Source of the DNA: an endosymbiont of Escarpia spicata
Lineage (GTDB): Bacteria > Pseudomonadota > Gammaproteobacteria > Chromatiales > Chromatiaceae
Direction of reading: 5' to 3'
Assembly (NCBI GenBank): GCA_003349915.1
Contig: QFXE01000011.1
Span: forward strand, 31,523-95,522
DNA: 64,000 nt
In this document: piece by piece, positions 28,178-37,365 of the stretch
Layout of the letters: every line of letters starts with the position of its first letter
Numbering within the stretch: position 1 is the first letter of the stretch
Program-made: the position numbers and the translations under genes
Notes under the pieces: model-generated
Database searches by the model: none
What the model was told of the DNA's origin: nothing
What the model saw: the letters and a program-made list of their open reading frames with translations, nothing else

Positions 28178-29116
28178 CTAAGTAGACTTCCGATAGACCA
28201 CATCCTTATCAATCCTCACCAAACCATTCCCATAGTCAATAACGATGCCATGCGGCGTCACCTGGGACAACTTTACGCTGCTGCCCTGCAATTGATCCCC
28301 CTCCCGATACTTACGCATATTGATAATGGCAAAGCGTTTGTCCGCATTGGAATTGTAGACATGCACGTTGATTGTGATATCGGGTATCGGCAGCCTTTTC
28401 GTATAGGGCAATTCAAAGATCAGAGGAATTTCACTGTCTGATTTATTTGCCACGATCTCAGGCGAGGGAGGCTCAGCATTCACTAACATCGTCGGCGGTG
28501 GCTGTACGAAAGGCAGGGCTACGGGGATCTGCTGCTCGGTCGGCTCACCAACCTCACTACTCAAGCGATTCGCTGACCCGGAGTCTGGATCACCGCCTTC
28601 AACAGCATCGCTGACTTCCACTGTTTTCCGGTCAGTGGGGGTATCGGGCGGGTTGCTCTGTCGATCAACTGTTACAGGCGACGGCACACTTGTTGTCAGA
28701 ACGTTACTTTTATTCGCCGCCTTAGCCTCGTTGAAATCCATCACGCGTATTTCAGGGCTGCCCATTACATTAGGTTTCCTTGGCGCCTCTTGTTGCTGTC
28801 CCCCCCTTTTTATCGAGGCCAGCAAAGGGGTGCCCCGCTGTTGTGTGGAAAGGTTTTTCTTCGGCAATTCCTTTTTAGGCGGCAGATGCCGGACCGTCTG
28901 CGTTTCACTCATTTGTTCAGCAGGGACAGGGGCATTGATACCGTTAAGTACAAGCAACGCGGCAATCCCGCTCAGCAACAGTAGCCCCATCGCGGCAATA
29001 AGCCATTTCGGCTTGTAGTTTGCCTTTGGGCTGCCTGACGTTGGCGTTCGTTCAGCGTCATCACCTTTGTTCCTCTCTCTGTCTGCCTGATCCAATGCAT
29101 TTAATATATATGACAT
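28178..29116 (-). CDS. gspB: T2SS assembly factor GspB
   Basis: 312 residues. The start at 29116 gives MSYILNALDQADRERNKGDD, the typical GspB/ExeB N-terminus; a GTG three codons upstream is less likely. One membrane helix (WLIAAMGLLLLSGIAALLVL), a long Ser/Pro-rich periplasmic linker, and a C-terminal GspB domain (ITINVHVYNSNADKRFAIIN ... YREGDQLQGSSVKLSQVTPH). GspB works with GspA to pass the GspD secretin through the peptidoglycan. It begins 10 nt after the gspA stop and is the last gene of the operon. Beyond it lie ~190 bp of AT-rich sequence and then the decayed regulator pair. Confidence 0.9.
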   Translation of the reverse strand: MSYILNALDQADRERNKGDDAERTPTSGSPKANYKPKWLIAAMGLLLLSGIAALLVLNGINAPVPAEQMSETQTVRHLPPKKELPKKNLSTQQRGTPLLASIKRGGQQQEAPRKPNVMGSPEIRVMDFNEAKAANKSNVLTTSVPSPVTVDRQSNPPDTPTDRKTVEVSDAVEGGDPDSGSANRLSSEVGEPTEQQIPVALPFVQPPPTMLVNAEPPSPEIVANKSDSEIPLIFELPYTKRLPIPDITINVHVYNSNADKRFAIINMRKYREGDQLQGSSVKLSQVTPHGIVIDYGNGLVRIDKDVVYRKST

Positions 29117-29126
29117 ATCGCCCACC

Positions 29127-30890
29127 CTATCCCTTCGACTGCATCAGAAGTGGAACGTCAGGATCTCCGGATGCGGACTGTAATTGAATAAGGGTCTGCT
29201 CACCTACGATTCCATCTGGCGTCAAACCGTGTTTTTGTTGAAACCTGACCACCCTTTCAACAAGCGTCTGGTCAAATCTGTCGTTTCGTTTGCCCTGTGT
29301 CTGGATTCCGTAAATCCCTTCATCCCGGTCAAGTATGTCATTAAGCCAAATAACATCCTGACCGCGCGCACCTACAGCCAGAACAGTCTCGTTGAGTTGC
29401 GGTGGCTTCCACAGTAATACATAGCTCCCGGACCACAATTGATCAATTGTGGCCCGTTCAAGCTGCATGCGTTCTCCGTTGTGTTCAATCACGACTCTAT
29501 TGCCGTGCAATTCGGTCACCATCATATTAACCAAACGGCCATCGGATGTTTCCAGCTCAATGATCACCGGTCTGTTGAAATATTCCAGACTTGTCCAAGT
29601 ACCTTTCCCGTAGACACATTTTAATTTATGGGCATCCGCAGTCTCACAGAAGACAGAGCCATCTACTACGGAAGAAATATCAACATTCCAATAGCGGAGC
29701 AGCGCGCTGAAGGCCCGGTCTTCTGAAAACGCCTCCCCAGCAGTCATTGCCTCGAACGCTTTTCCATCGACCAGCGGTTGTTCCTCTTTTTCAGGCACAA
29801 CAACCTCTGAATCGGAATAGCCGGCCTGTGCAATCTTAATTGGAGAGAAATCCACATTGTTATTTGGGATGGTGGTGGCAGTCACTGTCTCTTTTGGAAT
29901 GACAGGAGCATCATTTTTATGCACTGCCAGATCCGCCAAGAGCAAACGCATCTGATGCGCTACATTGTTTCCAAAACTTGTGATGTCGTTGAGCGACAGG
30001 GTGGTACTCAAAACAACCAATACCGCTGCCACGGCAGAAACCGTGAGAAAGCTGCGCCATCTACCCTTCCGTCGCTTGCCCTCCACTTCTTCTGCCGCAC
30101 GCTTCAGCAAGAAATAGTCGACCTCATTTTTGCGCTCTGCATAAGCAGCCACCATTGCACGTTCGCAAAAGATATTAATCCGGCGAGGAATTCCTTTGGT
30201 AAGTCGATATACCGCCTCCAACGCGCTATTTGTGAAGAGATGTTGCGAAATCCCAACCACTTCGAGTCGATGCCTGATGTACTCTTTGGTCTCCGGCCGA
30301 CCCATCGATTCTAAATGATATCGAGCGGTGATCCTCTGGGTCAGCTGCCGCAGATTCGGTTGATCAATAATCTCTTTCAGTTCGGATTGGCCGATGAGAA
30401 ATATCTGCATCAGCTTTTCTGTTTTGGTTTCAAGATTGGTTAACAGCCTGACCTGTTCAAGGGCTTCGTAGCTAAGATTCTGCGCCTCGTCGATAATGAC
30501 CACCGTCCTCCGGCCAGCCGCGTGGGAACTTAGTAGATAGCTGTTGAGATGGTCGACCAGCATCTTGATACTGTCGGCAGCATCTGGGTGTTCAACATGC
30601 AGCTCATCACAGATAGAGGCCACCAGTTCAAACGGCTGCAGCCGGGGATTGAGAATTAATGCGACATCAACTTCATTCGGCAGGCTCTCCAACAGATTTC
30701 TACAGAGCAACGTCTTTCCAGTTCCCACGCCACCGGTCAGCAACACGAAACCGCCACCCTCCTCCATGCCGAACCGCAGATGGGCCAAAGCTTCACGATG
30801 ATTCCTGCTTAGGAAGAGGAATTTTGGATCCGGCGTGATCGAGAACGGATCCTCGTCAATCCTGAAATAGTCCCTATAGATTGAGGCCAT
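29127..30890 (-). CDS. gspA: T2SS ATPase/peptidoglycan-binding protein GspA (ExeA)
   Basis: 587 residues. The cytoplasmic AAA ATPase has Walker A GGVGTGKT (residues 53-60), Walker B VVIIDEAQN (Asp134-Glu135) and a sensor region (IFLIGQSELKEIIDQPNLRQ). One membrane helix follows near residue 280 (FLTVSAVAAVLVVLSTTLSL). The periplasmic part ends in a peptidoglycan-binding domain (RFDQTLVERVVRFQQKHGLT PDG-type repeat). In Aeromonas, ExeAB remodels or spans peptidoglycan so that the secretin can multimerise. The N-terminus YRDYFRIDEDPFSITPDPKF is diagnostic. Placing gspA and gspB at the end of the main operon makes this a self-contained T2SS locus. Confidence 0.93.
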   Translation of the reverse strand: MASIYRDYFRIDEDPFSITPDPKFLFLSRNHREALAHLRFGMEEGGGFVLLTGGVGTGKTLLCRNLLESLPNEVDVALILNPRLQPFELVASICDELHVEHPDAADSIKMLVDHLNSYLLSSHAAGRRTVVIIDEAQNLSYEALEQVRLLTNLETKTEKLMQIFLIGQSELKEIIDQPNLRQLTQRITARYHLESMGRPETKEYIRHRLEVVGISQHLFTNSALEAVYRLTKGIPRRINIFCERAMVAAYAERKNEVDYFLLKRAAEEVEGKRRKGRWRSFLTVSAVAAVLVVLSTTLSLNDITSFGNNVAHQMRLLLADLAVHKNDAPVIPKETVTATTIPNNNVDFSPIKIAQAGYSDSEVVVPEKEEQPLVDGKAFEAMTAGEAFSEDRAFSALLRYWNVDISSVVDGSVFCETADAHKLKCVYGKGTWTSLEYFNRPVIIELETSDGRLVNMMVTELHGNRVVIEHNGERMQLERATIDQLWSGSYVLLWKPPQLNETVLAVGARGQDVIWLNDILDRDEGIYGIQTQGKRNDRFDQTLVERVVRFQQKHGLTPDGIVGEQTLIQLQSASGDPDVPLLMQSKG

Positions 30891-30943
30891 GGTGTTTACT
30901 CCAGGCGGTTTCCGCCACTGTTAAAATCCAATCCTTCACTGGG

Positions 30944-31519
30944 TTATCTGGGAACAAGGACCGGCATCTTCTGTTTTTTCAAGAGTTGCTTGGGAGAGAT
31001 ACGGCTTGCTCTCACAGGCATGCTGGTACCTGCTTCCAATATCAGGTTGATACTTCTTTTCCCTTTACGCAAAACGACTTCCCCCTTGCCTACCTCAGCA
31101 ACCTGCCATCCCTTGTAATCTCCACCTGCAGGAAGTCTTAGTAACTCTTGGCTCTTGAGATCACGCACAATGGCGATGTGCCGCTCGTATACAAAGACGA
31201 CGCCTTCAAGCTTAAGGGCCAGATTCTCCTGAACCGGAACAATCTGTGCCTTCTCTATCACTGGCGGAATACGTCCTTCAGTGAACAGGGGGCGTTCCAG
31301 AACTTCCCGATAGGCACTCTTTGGCAGAGCAGAATAAGGGGCATGTTTTTTGCGATTGGTATCGCTATTTTCGCCTCCATTCGATAACAAGCGCTCAGAG
31401 AATTCCGCCTTGCCTGACTGACTGCCATTCCATTGATAGTGCAACAACACAGCGAGCCCTGCCGTCGTAAGCGTCAGCAGGATTGTCAGTACAGTGATCC
31501 GACCAGCCATTAAACTCAA
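30944..31519 (-). CDS. T2SS GspC-like (XpsN/GspN-type) inner-membrane protein
   Basis: 191 residues. One N-terminal membrane helix (ITVLTILLTLTTAGLAVLLH), a variable linker, then a homology-region-like beta domain (LALKLEGVVFVYERHIAIVR; GDYKGWQVAEVGKGEVVLRK). This layout matches the short GspC-equivalent of systems without a canonical gspC, such as XpsN, which links the inner-membrane platform to the secretin and helps select substrates. There is no PDZ or coiled-coil C-terminus. The start overlaps the gspM stop (ATGA), giving translational coupling. The exact family name is uncertain; the position and topology are clear. Confidence 0.7.
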   Translation of the reverse strand: MSLMAGRITVLTILLTLTTAGLAVLLHYQWNGSQSGKAEFSERLLSNGGENSDTNRKKHAPYSALPKSAYREVLERPLFTEGRIPPVIEKAQIVPVQENLALKLEGVVFVYERHIAIVRDLKSQELLRLPAGGDYKGWQVAEVGKGEVVLRKGKRSINLILEAGTSMPVRASRISPKQLLKKQKMPVLVPR

Positions 31520-32112
31520 GATTGGCTCCTCATATATCCGGACAGCACAAAGTCGAGATCAAGTTGTCGTTTCTGAATCTTCTGTTTCCGCTCAAAAGTT
31601 CTGGATCGCCGATGAGACCCTCTCTTGCCACGTATCTGCAACTCTGAAACGAAGAGAAAGGGTTTCCTGCTTTCCAACGCATAAATCACTCCGACCATCG
31701 ACTCCATTGTTCCCTTCATGCGAACCCTGATAGAGACATTCGAAAACTGTTCATGCTGTTCAGAAGGCAATACCTGTGTACTGAATACCTCTGCTCCATG
31801 AGACTTGACCACCCGTTTCAATATTCCCTGAAGCTCCGCCCCAGCCAATGATTCGATCTGGCTCTTTAGATATCGTTTGTCCTTGGTGTTGACAATCTCC
31901 AGTCTCTGATAGTGCCCCCTGAGTTTATCGGCCACACCCACTGATCGCCGGTAGATCTCAATGCGCTTCTCAACACTGGCCAACTCTTCACTATATGAAT
32001 GCTTCAGATTCAGGTAGGGCAATATGATAGAGCTGCCAAAGGCAACCACGACAAGCAGAAGCAGTGCAGCCGCCAAAAACTTCCTGGAAGCAGTCGACAT
32101 ATTATCCGTCAT
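31516..32112 (-). CDS. gspM: T2SS inner-membrane platform protein GspM
   Basis: 198 residues. A short cytoplasmic N-terminus, one membrane helix (FLAAALLLLVVVAFGSSIIL), a helical segment (YSEELASVEKRIEIYRRSVG) and a ferredoxin-like periplasmic domain (GILKRVVKSHGAEVFSTQVL ... VGVIYALESRKPFLFVSELQ). This is the GspM/T2SSM_b pattern; GspM pairs with GspL to form the assembly platform. It starts inside the gspL stop (ATGA overlap) and ends inside the start of the GspC-like gene, so the three genes are translationally coupled. Confidence 0.85.
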   Translation of the reverse strand: MTDNMSTASRKFLAAALLLLVVVAFGSSIILPYLNLKHSYSEELASVEKRIEIYRRSVGVADKLRGHYQRLEIVNTKDKRYLKSQIESLAGAELQGILKRVVKSHGAEVFSTQVLPSEQHEQFSNVSIRVRMKGTMESMVGVIYALESRKPFLFVSELQIRGKRGSHRRSRTFERKQKIQKRQLDLDFVLSGYMRSQS

Positions 32113-33200
32113 CTGTCCTTTCCCCCCATCACTTCTGCAGATAGATGGAAACGCTCCAAACCATTGAGCCGGTTCTGCGTTACTGACGATCTAAATCGTG
32201 CATGTTTGAAGAGATCGGATGATTCAACCAGTGATAGCAATGATGCAGCCGAAACAGAGAATCCATGAATATTCACCTCTTCATCATCAAACTGCAGGTT
32301 ATCGATCCAGGTATCGTCGGGAACCAGACGGGTCAACTCATCAATTATCTGCAGTATCGGTATTGCACCTGTTTTGCGTTCACTGATGAATTCCACTTTG
32401 CGCCTGGCCATATCGACCTTTTCCCTCAACTCACGGGCTTCGTTCACATACGACTTAAGCTGTTGCTCAGTGGGAACAAGTTCTTTCAGCTGAACAGCTT
32501 TCTCCCAAATCGGGAATGCAACATTCAAAAGCAACAACAGCAGAGAAACACTCGCGAGGGTGATATTTAAATATTGTGAAAACGTATCTCCTCGCTTCAT
32601 CTTAAGACCGGGGATCAGGTTTAATTCTTTTCCATCTAAACCTTTTTTCACCTCAGCAGTCACTTGATCTATCCTGACGTTGTAGTCTCGTAACTGTTCA
32701 AGCAGGGAATCGACTTGTTGCTTCATTGCAACATAGAGTGTGACTTGGATAGTCTTGCTCTTCTTGTCCCGCCCTATGACAAGATAATCGTAATAGACTT
32801 GGGACGGCTCGAATGGCGTCTCTCTCTTCATCTGGAAAGAGATCACCTCCCGAAGGTTCTCCTCGGCCGCTTTCGGCAGTGTCAGGGTTTTATTGAGAAT
32901 GTAATCAGATGGAAGTATCAGTTCGACTTTTCTCGCATCTCTCAGGTGGGTTTCCTGATTATCTTCCTGCCTGCCGTCCACCCGGCCAACCGCCACGACC
33001 ACTGAGCTCGACCCGGCCTTTTCCATCCGTCGCGCGACAAAATCTTCACCGTCGATCTCTATCCGGTAAATCTTTCCACTAAGGACCATCCTTTTCAGGA
33101 ATTCAGGCATCATTCCAGTAAGCTCAGAAACCCACCAGCTGCCGAACCCTCTGACCTCGGTTGAAAGCGACGCCAACATCGAGCGACTCAAATCAGCCAT
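32109..33200 (-). CDS. gspL: T2SS platform protein GspL (PilM/PilN-like)
   Basis: 363 residues. The cytoplasmic half resembles the actin-like GspL/PilM fold (VELILPSDYILNKTLTLPKA; LREVISFQMKRETPFEPSQV) and binds GspE in characterised systems. One membrane helix follows near residue 225 (LNITLASVSLLLLLLNVAFP), then a periplasmic coiled coil and a PilN-like domain (IPILQIIDELTRLVPDDTWI). The start overlaps the gspK stop by 8 nt. It is shorter in the N-terminal part than enterobacterial GspL, as in Xanthomonas-type T2SS. Confidence 0.88.
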   Translation of the reverse strand: MADLSRSMLASLSTEVRGFGSWWVSELTGMMPEFLKRMVLSGKIYRIEIDGEDFVARRMEKAGSSSVVVAVGRVDGRQEDNQETHLRDARKVELILPSDYILNKTLTLPKAAEENLREVISFQMKRETPFEPSQVYYDYLVIGRDKKSKTIQVTLYVAMKQQVDSLLEQLRDYNVRIDQVTAEVKKGLDGKELNLIPGLKMKRGDTFSQYLNITLASVSLLLLLLNVAFPIWEKAVQLKELVPTEQQLKSYVNEARELREKVDMARRKVEFISERKTGAIPILQIIDELTRLVPDDTWIDNLQFDDEEVNIHGFSVSAASLLSLVESSDLFKHARFRSSVTQNRLNGLERFHLSAEVMGGKDR

Positions 33201-34077
33201 TGCTGTACCTCCTTTTTCCAGGAAGCTCCCTCCAGGAGAGAATACGGTACCTTTCCTTTTCTCTCCTGCTGATATCGACGGTCACTCTAATGTGTGCGCT
33301 GCCGCCCTCCTTCGTCAATGCATAGATCTCCAGGTGGAATACAGGATGTGAGGGTTTGGCGTAAATAGTCTCACCATCACTCTCGCCTCCCTCGGTTTCG
33401 AGTAACACCTGATCCCCGCCCATCTGTCCGAGTCGCTGCAAAAGTTCAACTGGAGCTTGGGTAGTGTCGATTTCACCGGTTCGCGCATCGACTGTGATAA
33501 AAGGGGCGATCTCACGGTAGACCATCATGTTCATTCCCAACACCAGTTTCAGTTCGTTTACACTCCTGAATGCCCCGTTGGCAGGCACGTAGGGCAGTCG
33601 CGCAAAATCATACTGTTTCTTCTCCGCACCATTCAGCCGCACAAGATCATCCGCATCCCGCCAATCAAGTATGGAATCCACCAGTGCACCCTGTTCCTCT
33701 TCTTTCAAGCCCGCCGAGTTAAAAAGCGCAGACAGAACCGTGCTCTCTGCATTATTGATATCCACCAGTCCCACCGCACTCACAATGGATATTGACAATG
33801 ATGTACCGAGAAAATCCTCCCTGTTTTCCATTCCCCGGAGTAAATACCGGCTATTGCCCTGCCGGGAAATAAGATCCTCAATAGCCAGGTAAACCCCGGC
33901 CTCTGCGTGTAACCTTGCCTTCAGCGACTTAAACTGATTACCGGCAATCGTTAACTCCATTCTTCCATTTCTTGCATGGCTTCCCCCGATCACACTGAGC
34001 AGCACGATCAGCCACAACACCAGTACCAGAGCAATGCCCTGTTCCTTATGCGTCTGTCTTTTTGCTACGATCACCAT
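33193..34077 (-). CDS. gspK: T2SS minor pseudopilin GspK
   Basis: 294 residues. The prepilin leader KEQG precedes IALVLVLWLIVLLSVIGGSH. The usual Glu at mature position 5 is absent, a hallmark of GspK. The large globular domain has the helical insert and the SAM-like motif (VDINNAESTVLSALFNSAGL; DSILDWRDADDLVRLNGAEK). GspK caps the GspI-J-K tip complex of the pseudopilus. It lies 50 nt after gspJ and overlaps gspL. Confidence 0.92.
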   Translation of the reverse strand: MVIVAKRQTHKEQGIALVLVLWLIVLLSVIGGSHARNGRMELTIAGNQFKSLKARLHAEAGVYLAIEDLISRQGNSRYLLRGMENREDFLGTSLSISIVSAVGLVDINNAESTVLSALFNSAGLKEEEQGALVDSILDWRDADDLVRLNGAEKKQYDFARLPYVPANGAFRSVNELKLVLGMNMMVYREIAPFITVDARTGEIDTTQAPVELLQRLGQMGGDQVLLETEGGESDGETIYAKPSHPVFHLEIYALTKEGGSAHIRVTVDISRREKERYRILSWRELPGKRRYSNG

Positions 34078-34127
34078 GATCCTTACCTTCTGCTTTTTGC
34101 AATCATTGTCTTAAATAAGCCCGATAT

Positions 34128-34778
34128 CTACCCGGAACGGGTTCCATCGACACGCTTCGTACTCGACCGAATACCGATAACAGATCGCCTTGGCGTCCTC
34201 TCCCCTTCAATTTGATATTCAAACCTGATCATTTCAGGATATTCCTGAATTTCTTCGCCCCAGCGACTGTGCCAGCTGGACATGGAACGATCATCTTTGC
34301 GCCCGTAATAGCTCAGACGCAAATTCTTTTGATCGGAAAGCAGCATTAACTTGCCATCTTTATCGTCTAGGGAAAGACCTGTTTCACCTGGTAACCTGGG
34401 GCGATAAAACATCACCAATTCTCCACTCGTACCACTTCTCCTGTATTCGAGTTGGTACTCGTATTGAGCGTAAAGCTCATCATTGGCTGGCGTTGGCCCC
34501 ACAAATCCCACACTCCTGCCAGAACCCTTGAATTCGATCTTTCTCCTGCCATCTTCGCTATATGAATGGGTTGATATCTGGCGCAGGATTCCCGAGACAA
34601 ACCGGTCTGCAGAGCGTCGCAAATCCTGGTTCTCAATCGTCGCAATACCTGTCTTCCAACTCTTGCTTGCGTAATAAACAGAGCCGAAAGCTGCGGTCAT
34701 CAGCAACGACAGAATCATCACTGCAACCAGCAACTCCAGCAAGGTAAATCCTGATTGCCTACGACTCTCGGACGCCAT
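34128..34778 (-). CDS. gspJ: T2SS minor pseudopilin GspJ
   Basis: 216 residues. Prepilin peptidase site RRQSG/FTLLELLVAVMILS with Glu at +5, then a hydrophobic helix and a beta-rich globular domain (RRKIEFKGSGRSVGFVGPTP; YQLEYRRSGTSGELVMFYRP). Gene order I-J-K identifies it as GspJ of the tip complex. Forty-nine nt separate it from gspI. Confidence 0.88.
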   Translation of the reverse strand: MASESRRQSGFTLLELLVAVMILSLLMTAAFGSVYYASKSWKTGIATIENQDLRRSADRFVSGILRQISTHSYSEDGRRKIEFKGSGRSVGFVGPTPANDELYAQYEYQLEYRRSGTSGELVMFYRPRLPGETGLSLDDKDGKLMLLSDQKNLRLSYYGRKDDRSMSSWHSRWGEEIQEYPEMIRFEYQIEGERTPRRSVIGIRSSTKRVDGTRSG

Positions 34779-34827
34779 TGAACTTATGTCCCCGTCAAAG
34801 GATTTTCTATAATTCCGGCAAGCATGG

Positions 34828-35247
34828 TTAATATTTTCTCCTGTCCCCTCGAAGGGTTGAAAGTACCATATGGTGCTCCCTGCCCATTGCCTCCCAAGTG
34901 ATCTGGACCTCTACCTTCTGCAGATTCTCAACCGGTATGGAGTTCCCTTCCTGGTCAATGACCTCATGCGCCTGAACCGTCTTGATCCAACGGTATCCGT
35001 CTTCGCGGGAACCACTGCGTGAACCGGACACCTCAGATTGCGACAAATTCGCCTCATCGAGTAGTGTCTCCGCCAGTGTTACTGCACCCGCATATCGTTC
35101 ACCAATAAAAATGTTTCCCAACCCACCGGAGAAGATCCGAAACAGTACAGACAACGACATGGCAAGGATAACGAAGGCAACGAGCACCTCAATCAAAGTG
35201 AAGCCTTTTTGCGATAGCCCCCCGTCACATTGTGCTTTCATCGACAC
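34828..35247 (-). CDS. gspI: T2SS minor pseudopilin GspI
   Basis: 139 residues. Leader ...GLSQKG/FTLIEVLVAFVILAMS with Glu +5, then a compact domain (VTLAETLLDEANLSQSEVSG). Two ATGs (35247 and 35241) are possible; both overlap the 3' end of gspH by ~20 nt, so translation is likely coupled. GspI nucleates the tip complex with GspJ and GspK. Confidence 0.88.
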   Translation of the reverse strand: MSMKAQCDGGLSQKGFTLIEVLVAFVILAMSLSVLFRIFSGGLGNIFIGERYAGAVTLAETLLDEANLSQSEVSGSRSGSREDGYRWIKTVQAHEVIDQEGNSIPVENLQKVEVQITWEAMGREHHMVLSTLRGDRRKY

Positions 35248-35686
35248 GACCTTCTATGTTCAAAGCGCCTGTAACCCAGTTGGGACGGAGTATGTAACTC
35301 TTTTTACCTCCACTTATCGTAATCACGCTGCCGTTTATACTGCCATCTGGATAGGCCACCAGGATCTTGGGGGTCTCTTCGCTTTTGCGAATATTCTCCA
35401 CATTAATTCGTAGAGGTTCATCGATCTGAAGTTCCTGGTTCCCACCCTCTTCAAATATGGTGCGGCTTTCCCGGTCGAAATAGATCACTCTTGTTTCGTT
35501 CAAAACAATTGCCCGGCTCCGCACATTTCGAATAATTGCAGCGAGATCACTTACCGTACTCCTTGCATTAACTGTCGGCATCGCTTTGCTGAGCAGTGGC
35601 GGAACCATTGCGATTATCAAACCCGACACAGTCAACACAAGCAAAAGTTCCAGCAGCGTAAAACCGTTTGCAAAGCGTATTCTCAT
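35225..35686 (-). CDS. gspH: T2SS minor pseudopilin GspH
   Basis: 153 residues. Short leader MRIRFANG/FTLLELLLVLTVSGLI with Glu +5. The conserved helix (LAAIIRNVRSRAIVLNETRV) and C-terminal beta strands (PDGSINGSVITISGGKKSYI) are typical of GspH/FimT-type minor pseudopilins. It lies 7 nt after gspG and overlaps gspI. Confidence 0.88.
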   Translation of the reverse strand: MRIRFANGFTLLELLLVLTVSGLIIAMVPPLLSKAMPTVNARSTVSDLAAIIRNVRSRAIVLNETRVIYFDRESRTIFEEGGNQELQIDEPLRINVENIRKSEETPKILVAYPDGSINGSVITISGGKKSYILRPNWVTGALNIEGRVDESTM

Positions 35687-35693
35687 GGCGATC

Positions 35694-36131
35694 TCACCAG
35701 CTCACGACGTCCTGCGCCTCACCAGATCCTCCTTCTGCATTGTCCTGCCCAAACGAATAGAGGTCATAAATTCCATTATCCTCAGGAAACCTATATAGAT
35801 ACTCATTTCCCCAGGGATCTTCCGGAATCTGCTTTTTCTTCAGATACGGGCCGTTCCAACCCTCTACGCTATTTGGTTTTTCGACAAGCGCGACCAGACC
35901 TTCATCTGTGGTCGGGTAGCGGCCAACCTCCAGATGAAACAGATCCAGCCCAGCGCCAAACTCCTCGATTTGCAGCATCGTGGTATCAGTTTTCGCACCG
36001 CCGAGATAACGCACCATCTGCGGACCAACCAGGCCCGCAAGCAGCCCAAGTATCACCAAGACCACCAACAGTTCTATCAATGTGAATCCGTAACACACTT
36101 GTGATCGGCTACATGCCATTTTTTTGATCAT
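35694..36131 (-). CDS. gspG: T2SS major pseudopilin GspG
   Basis: 145 residues. Prepilin site QVCYG/FTLIELLVVLVILGLLA with Glu +5. It carries the GspG signature TDTTMLQIEEFGAGLDLFHL ... RYPTTDEGLVAL and the calcium-loop region near the C-terminus (YDLYSFGQDNAEGGSGEAQD). It forms the pseudopilus shaft. The leader is slightly long at 15 residues. Twelve nt separate it from gspF. Confidence 0.95.
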   Translation of the reverse strand: MIKKMACSRSQVCYGFTLIELLVVLVILGLLAGLVGPQMVRYLGGAKTDTTMLQIEEFGAGLDLFHLEVGRYPTTDEGLVALVEKPNSVEGWNGPYLKKKQIPEDPWGNEYLYRFPEDNGIYDLYSFGQDNAEGGSGEAQDVVSW

Positions 36132-36143
36132 ACATTCCGCCTC

Positions 36144-37364
36144 TCATACAACCATTTGATTTATGCCCATAATCGCCACCAGTATGGACATGATTACGCC
36201 GGCGATAATTACGCCAAGAACAAGGATCAGTACCGGCTCCAGAAGCGACAACGTCCGCTTCAGCTCCCGGTTGACCTCTTTATCATAGATATCCGCAACA
36301 TGAAGCAACATCTGCTCCATCTCACCAGACTCTTCACCGACTCTGATCATCTGTACGGCAAACTCGGGGAAATATCCCGATTCAGCCAGTGGTGAGGAGA
36401 GATTACCTCCCTCCTTCAACCCCTTGATAACCTCATCCATACTTTTCGTTATGACCCGGTTTTGTACCGTCTCACGCACGATGGAGATTGCCTTTATCAT
36501 GGGAATTCCGTTCTGCAGTAACGTTCCCAGCGTTCGACTGAACACAGCCACTTCCATCCTTGTGATAAGACCGCCAAGCAGCGGCGTCGACAATACCCGT
36601 TTGTGCCAACGAAATTTTCCTTCCGGTGTGCGTAACTGGTACCGGATAAGCATCACAACCAAAAGAATGACCAGCAGAACGATCCATCCCTGGTGTTTAA
36701 CAAAGTCTCCTGCCTGCAACACGATAGCTGTCGACATTGGAAGAGAACTTCCCATGCCTTCGAAAAGTTCTTTGAACTGGGGAATCACATAAGTCAGGAG
36801 TAAAATAATCGATGAGATCGCAACCACCACCAAAATCATTGGATAGATCATGGCCGATTTCAGCGACTCACGCAGTTCACTGCTACGTTCGAGGTGGTCG
36901 GCAAGTCGCTCCAATACGGTCTCAAGTGCACCGCCGAGTTCACCCGCCCTCACCAGGCTGACATAGATGCTTGGAAACTCACTCCCCTCTGATTCAAGGG
37001 CATCAGCAAAAGAAGCTCCTCCTTTAATTTTTTCCTGGAGATTGCCAAGCACCTGGGCATATTGATCGGTACTGTTTACCTCTATCAGCAGTGACAGAGA
37101 CTTATCCAATGAAAGACCTGCCTTTAGAAGTGTCGAGAGTTCACGAGTAAAAGTCAGTATCTGATCTTTTTTTCTGCGCCTGAAAAAGGAATTCGATGAC
37201 TTACCGAGTTTTTTCGCCGGGGTTTCCGTTTTCAGTTCTACCCTGATCGGAATCCTGCCCTGGGATTGGATGAGTTCAACGACGCTCTCGCGATTGCTGC
37301 CATCGACAATCCCTTCCGTTATATCTCCCTCCAGGGATGCGGCTCTGAAGAAGTAGGCTGCCAT
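36144..37364 (-). CDS. gspF: T2SS inner-membrane platform protein GspF
   Basis: 406 residues with two homologous GspF domains (FTRELSTLLKAGLSLDKSLS near residue 73 and VFSRTLGTLLQNGIPMIKAI near residue 270) and three membrane helices (IYPMILVVVAISSIILLLTY; IVLLVILLVVMLI; PVLILVLGVIIAGVIMSILV). GspF couples the GspE ATPase to pseudopilus assembly. The start lies 1 nt after the gspE stop. Confidence 0.95.
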   Translation of the reverse strand: MAAYFFRAASLEGDITEGIVDGSNRESVVELIQSQGRIPIRVELKTETPAKKLGKSSNSFFRRRKKDQILTFTRELSTLLKAGLSLDKSLSLLIEVNSTDQYAQVLGNLQEKIKGGASFADALESEGSEFPSIYVSLVRAGELGGALETVLERLADHLERSSELRESLKSAMIYPMILVVVAISSIILLLTYVIPQFKELFEGMGSSLPMSTAIVLQAGDFVKHQGWIVLLVILLVVMLIRYQLRTPEGKFRWHKRVLSTPLLGGLITRMEVAVFSRTLGTLLQNGIPMIKAISIVRETVQNRVITKSMDEVIKGLKEGGNLSSPLAESGYFPEFAVQMIRVGEESGEMEQMLLHVADIYDKEVNRELKRTLSLLEPVLILVLGVIIAGVIMSILVAIMGINQMVV

Positions 37365-37365
37365 A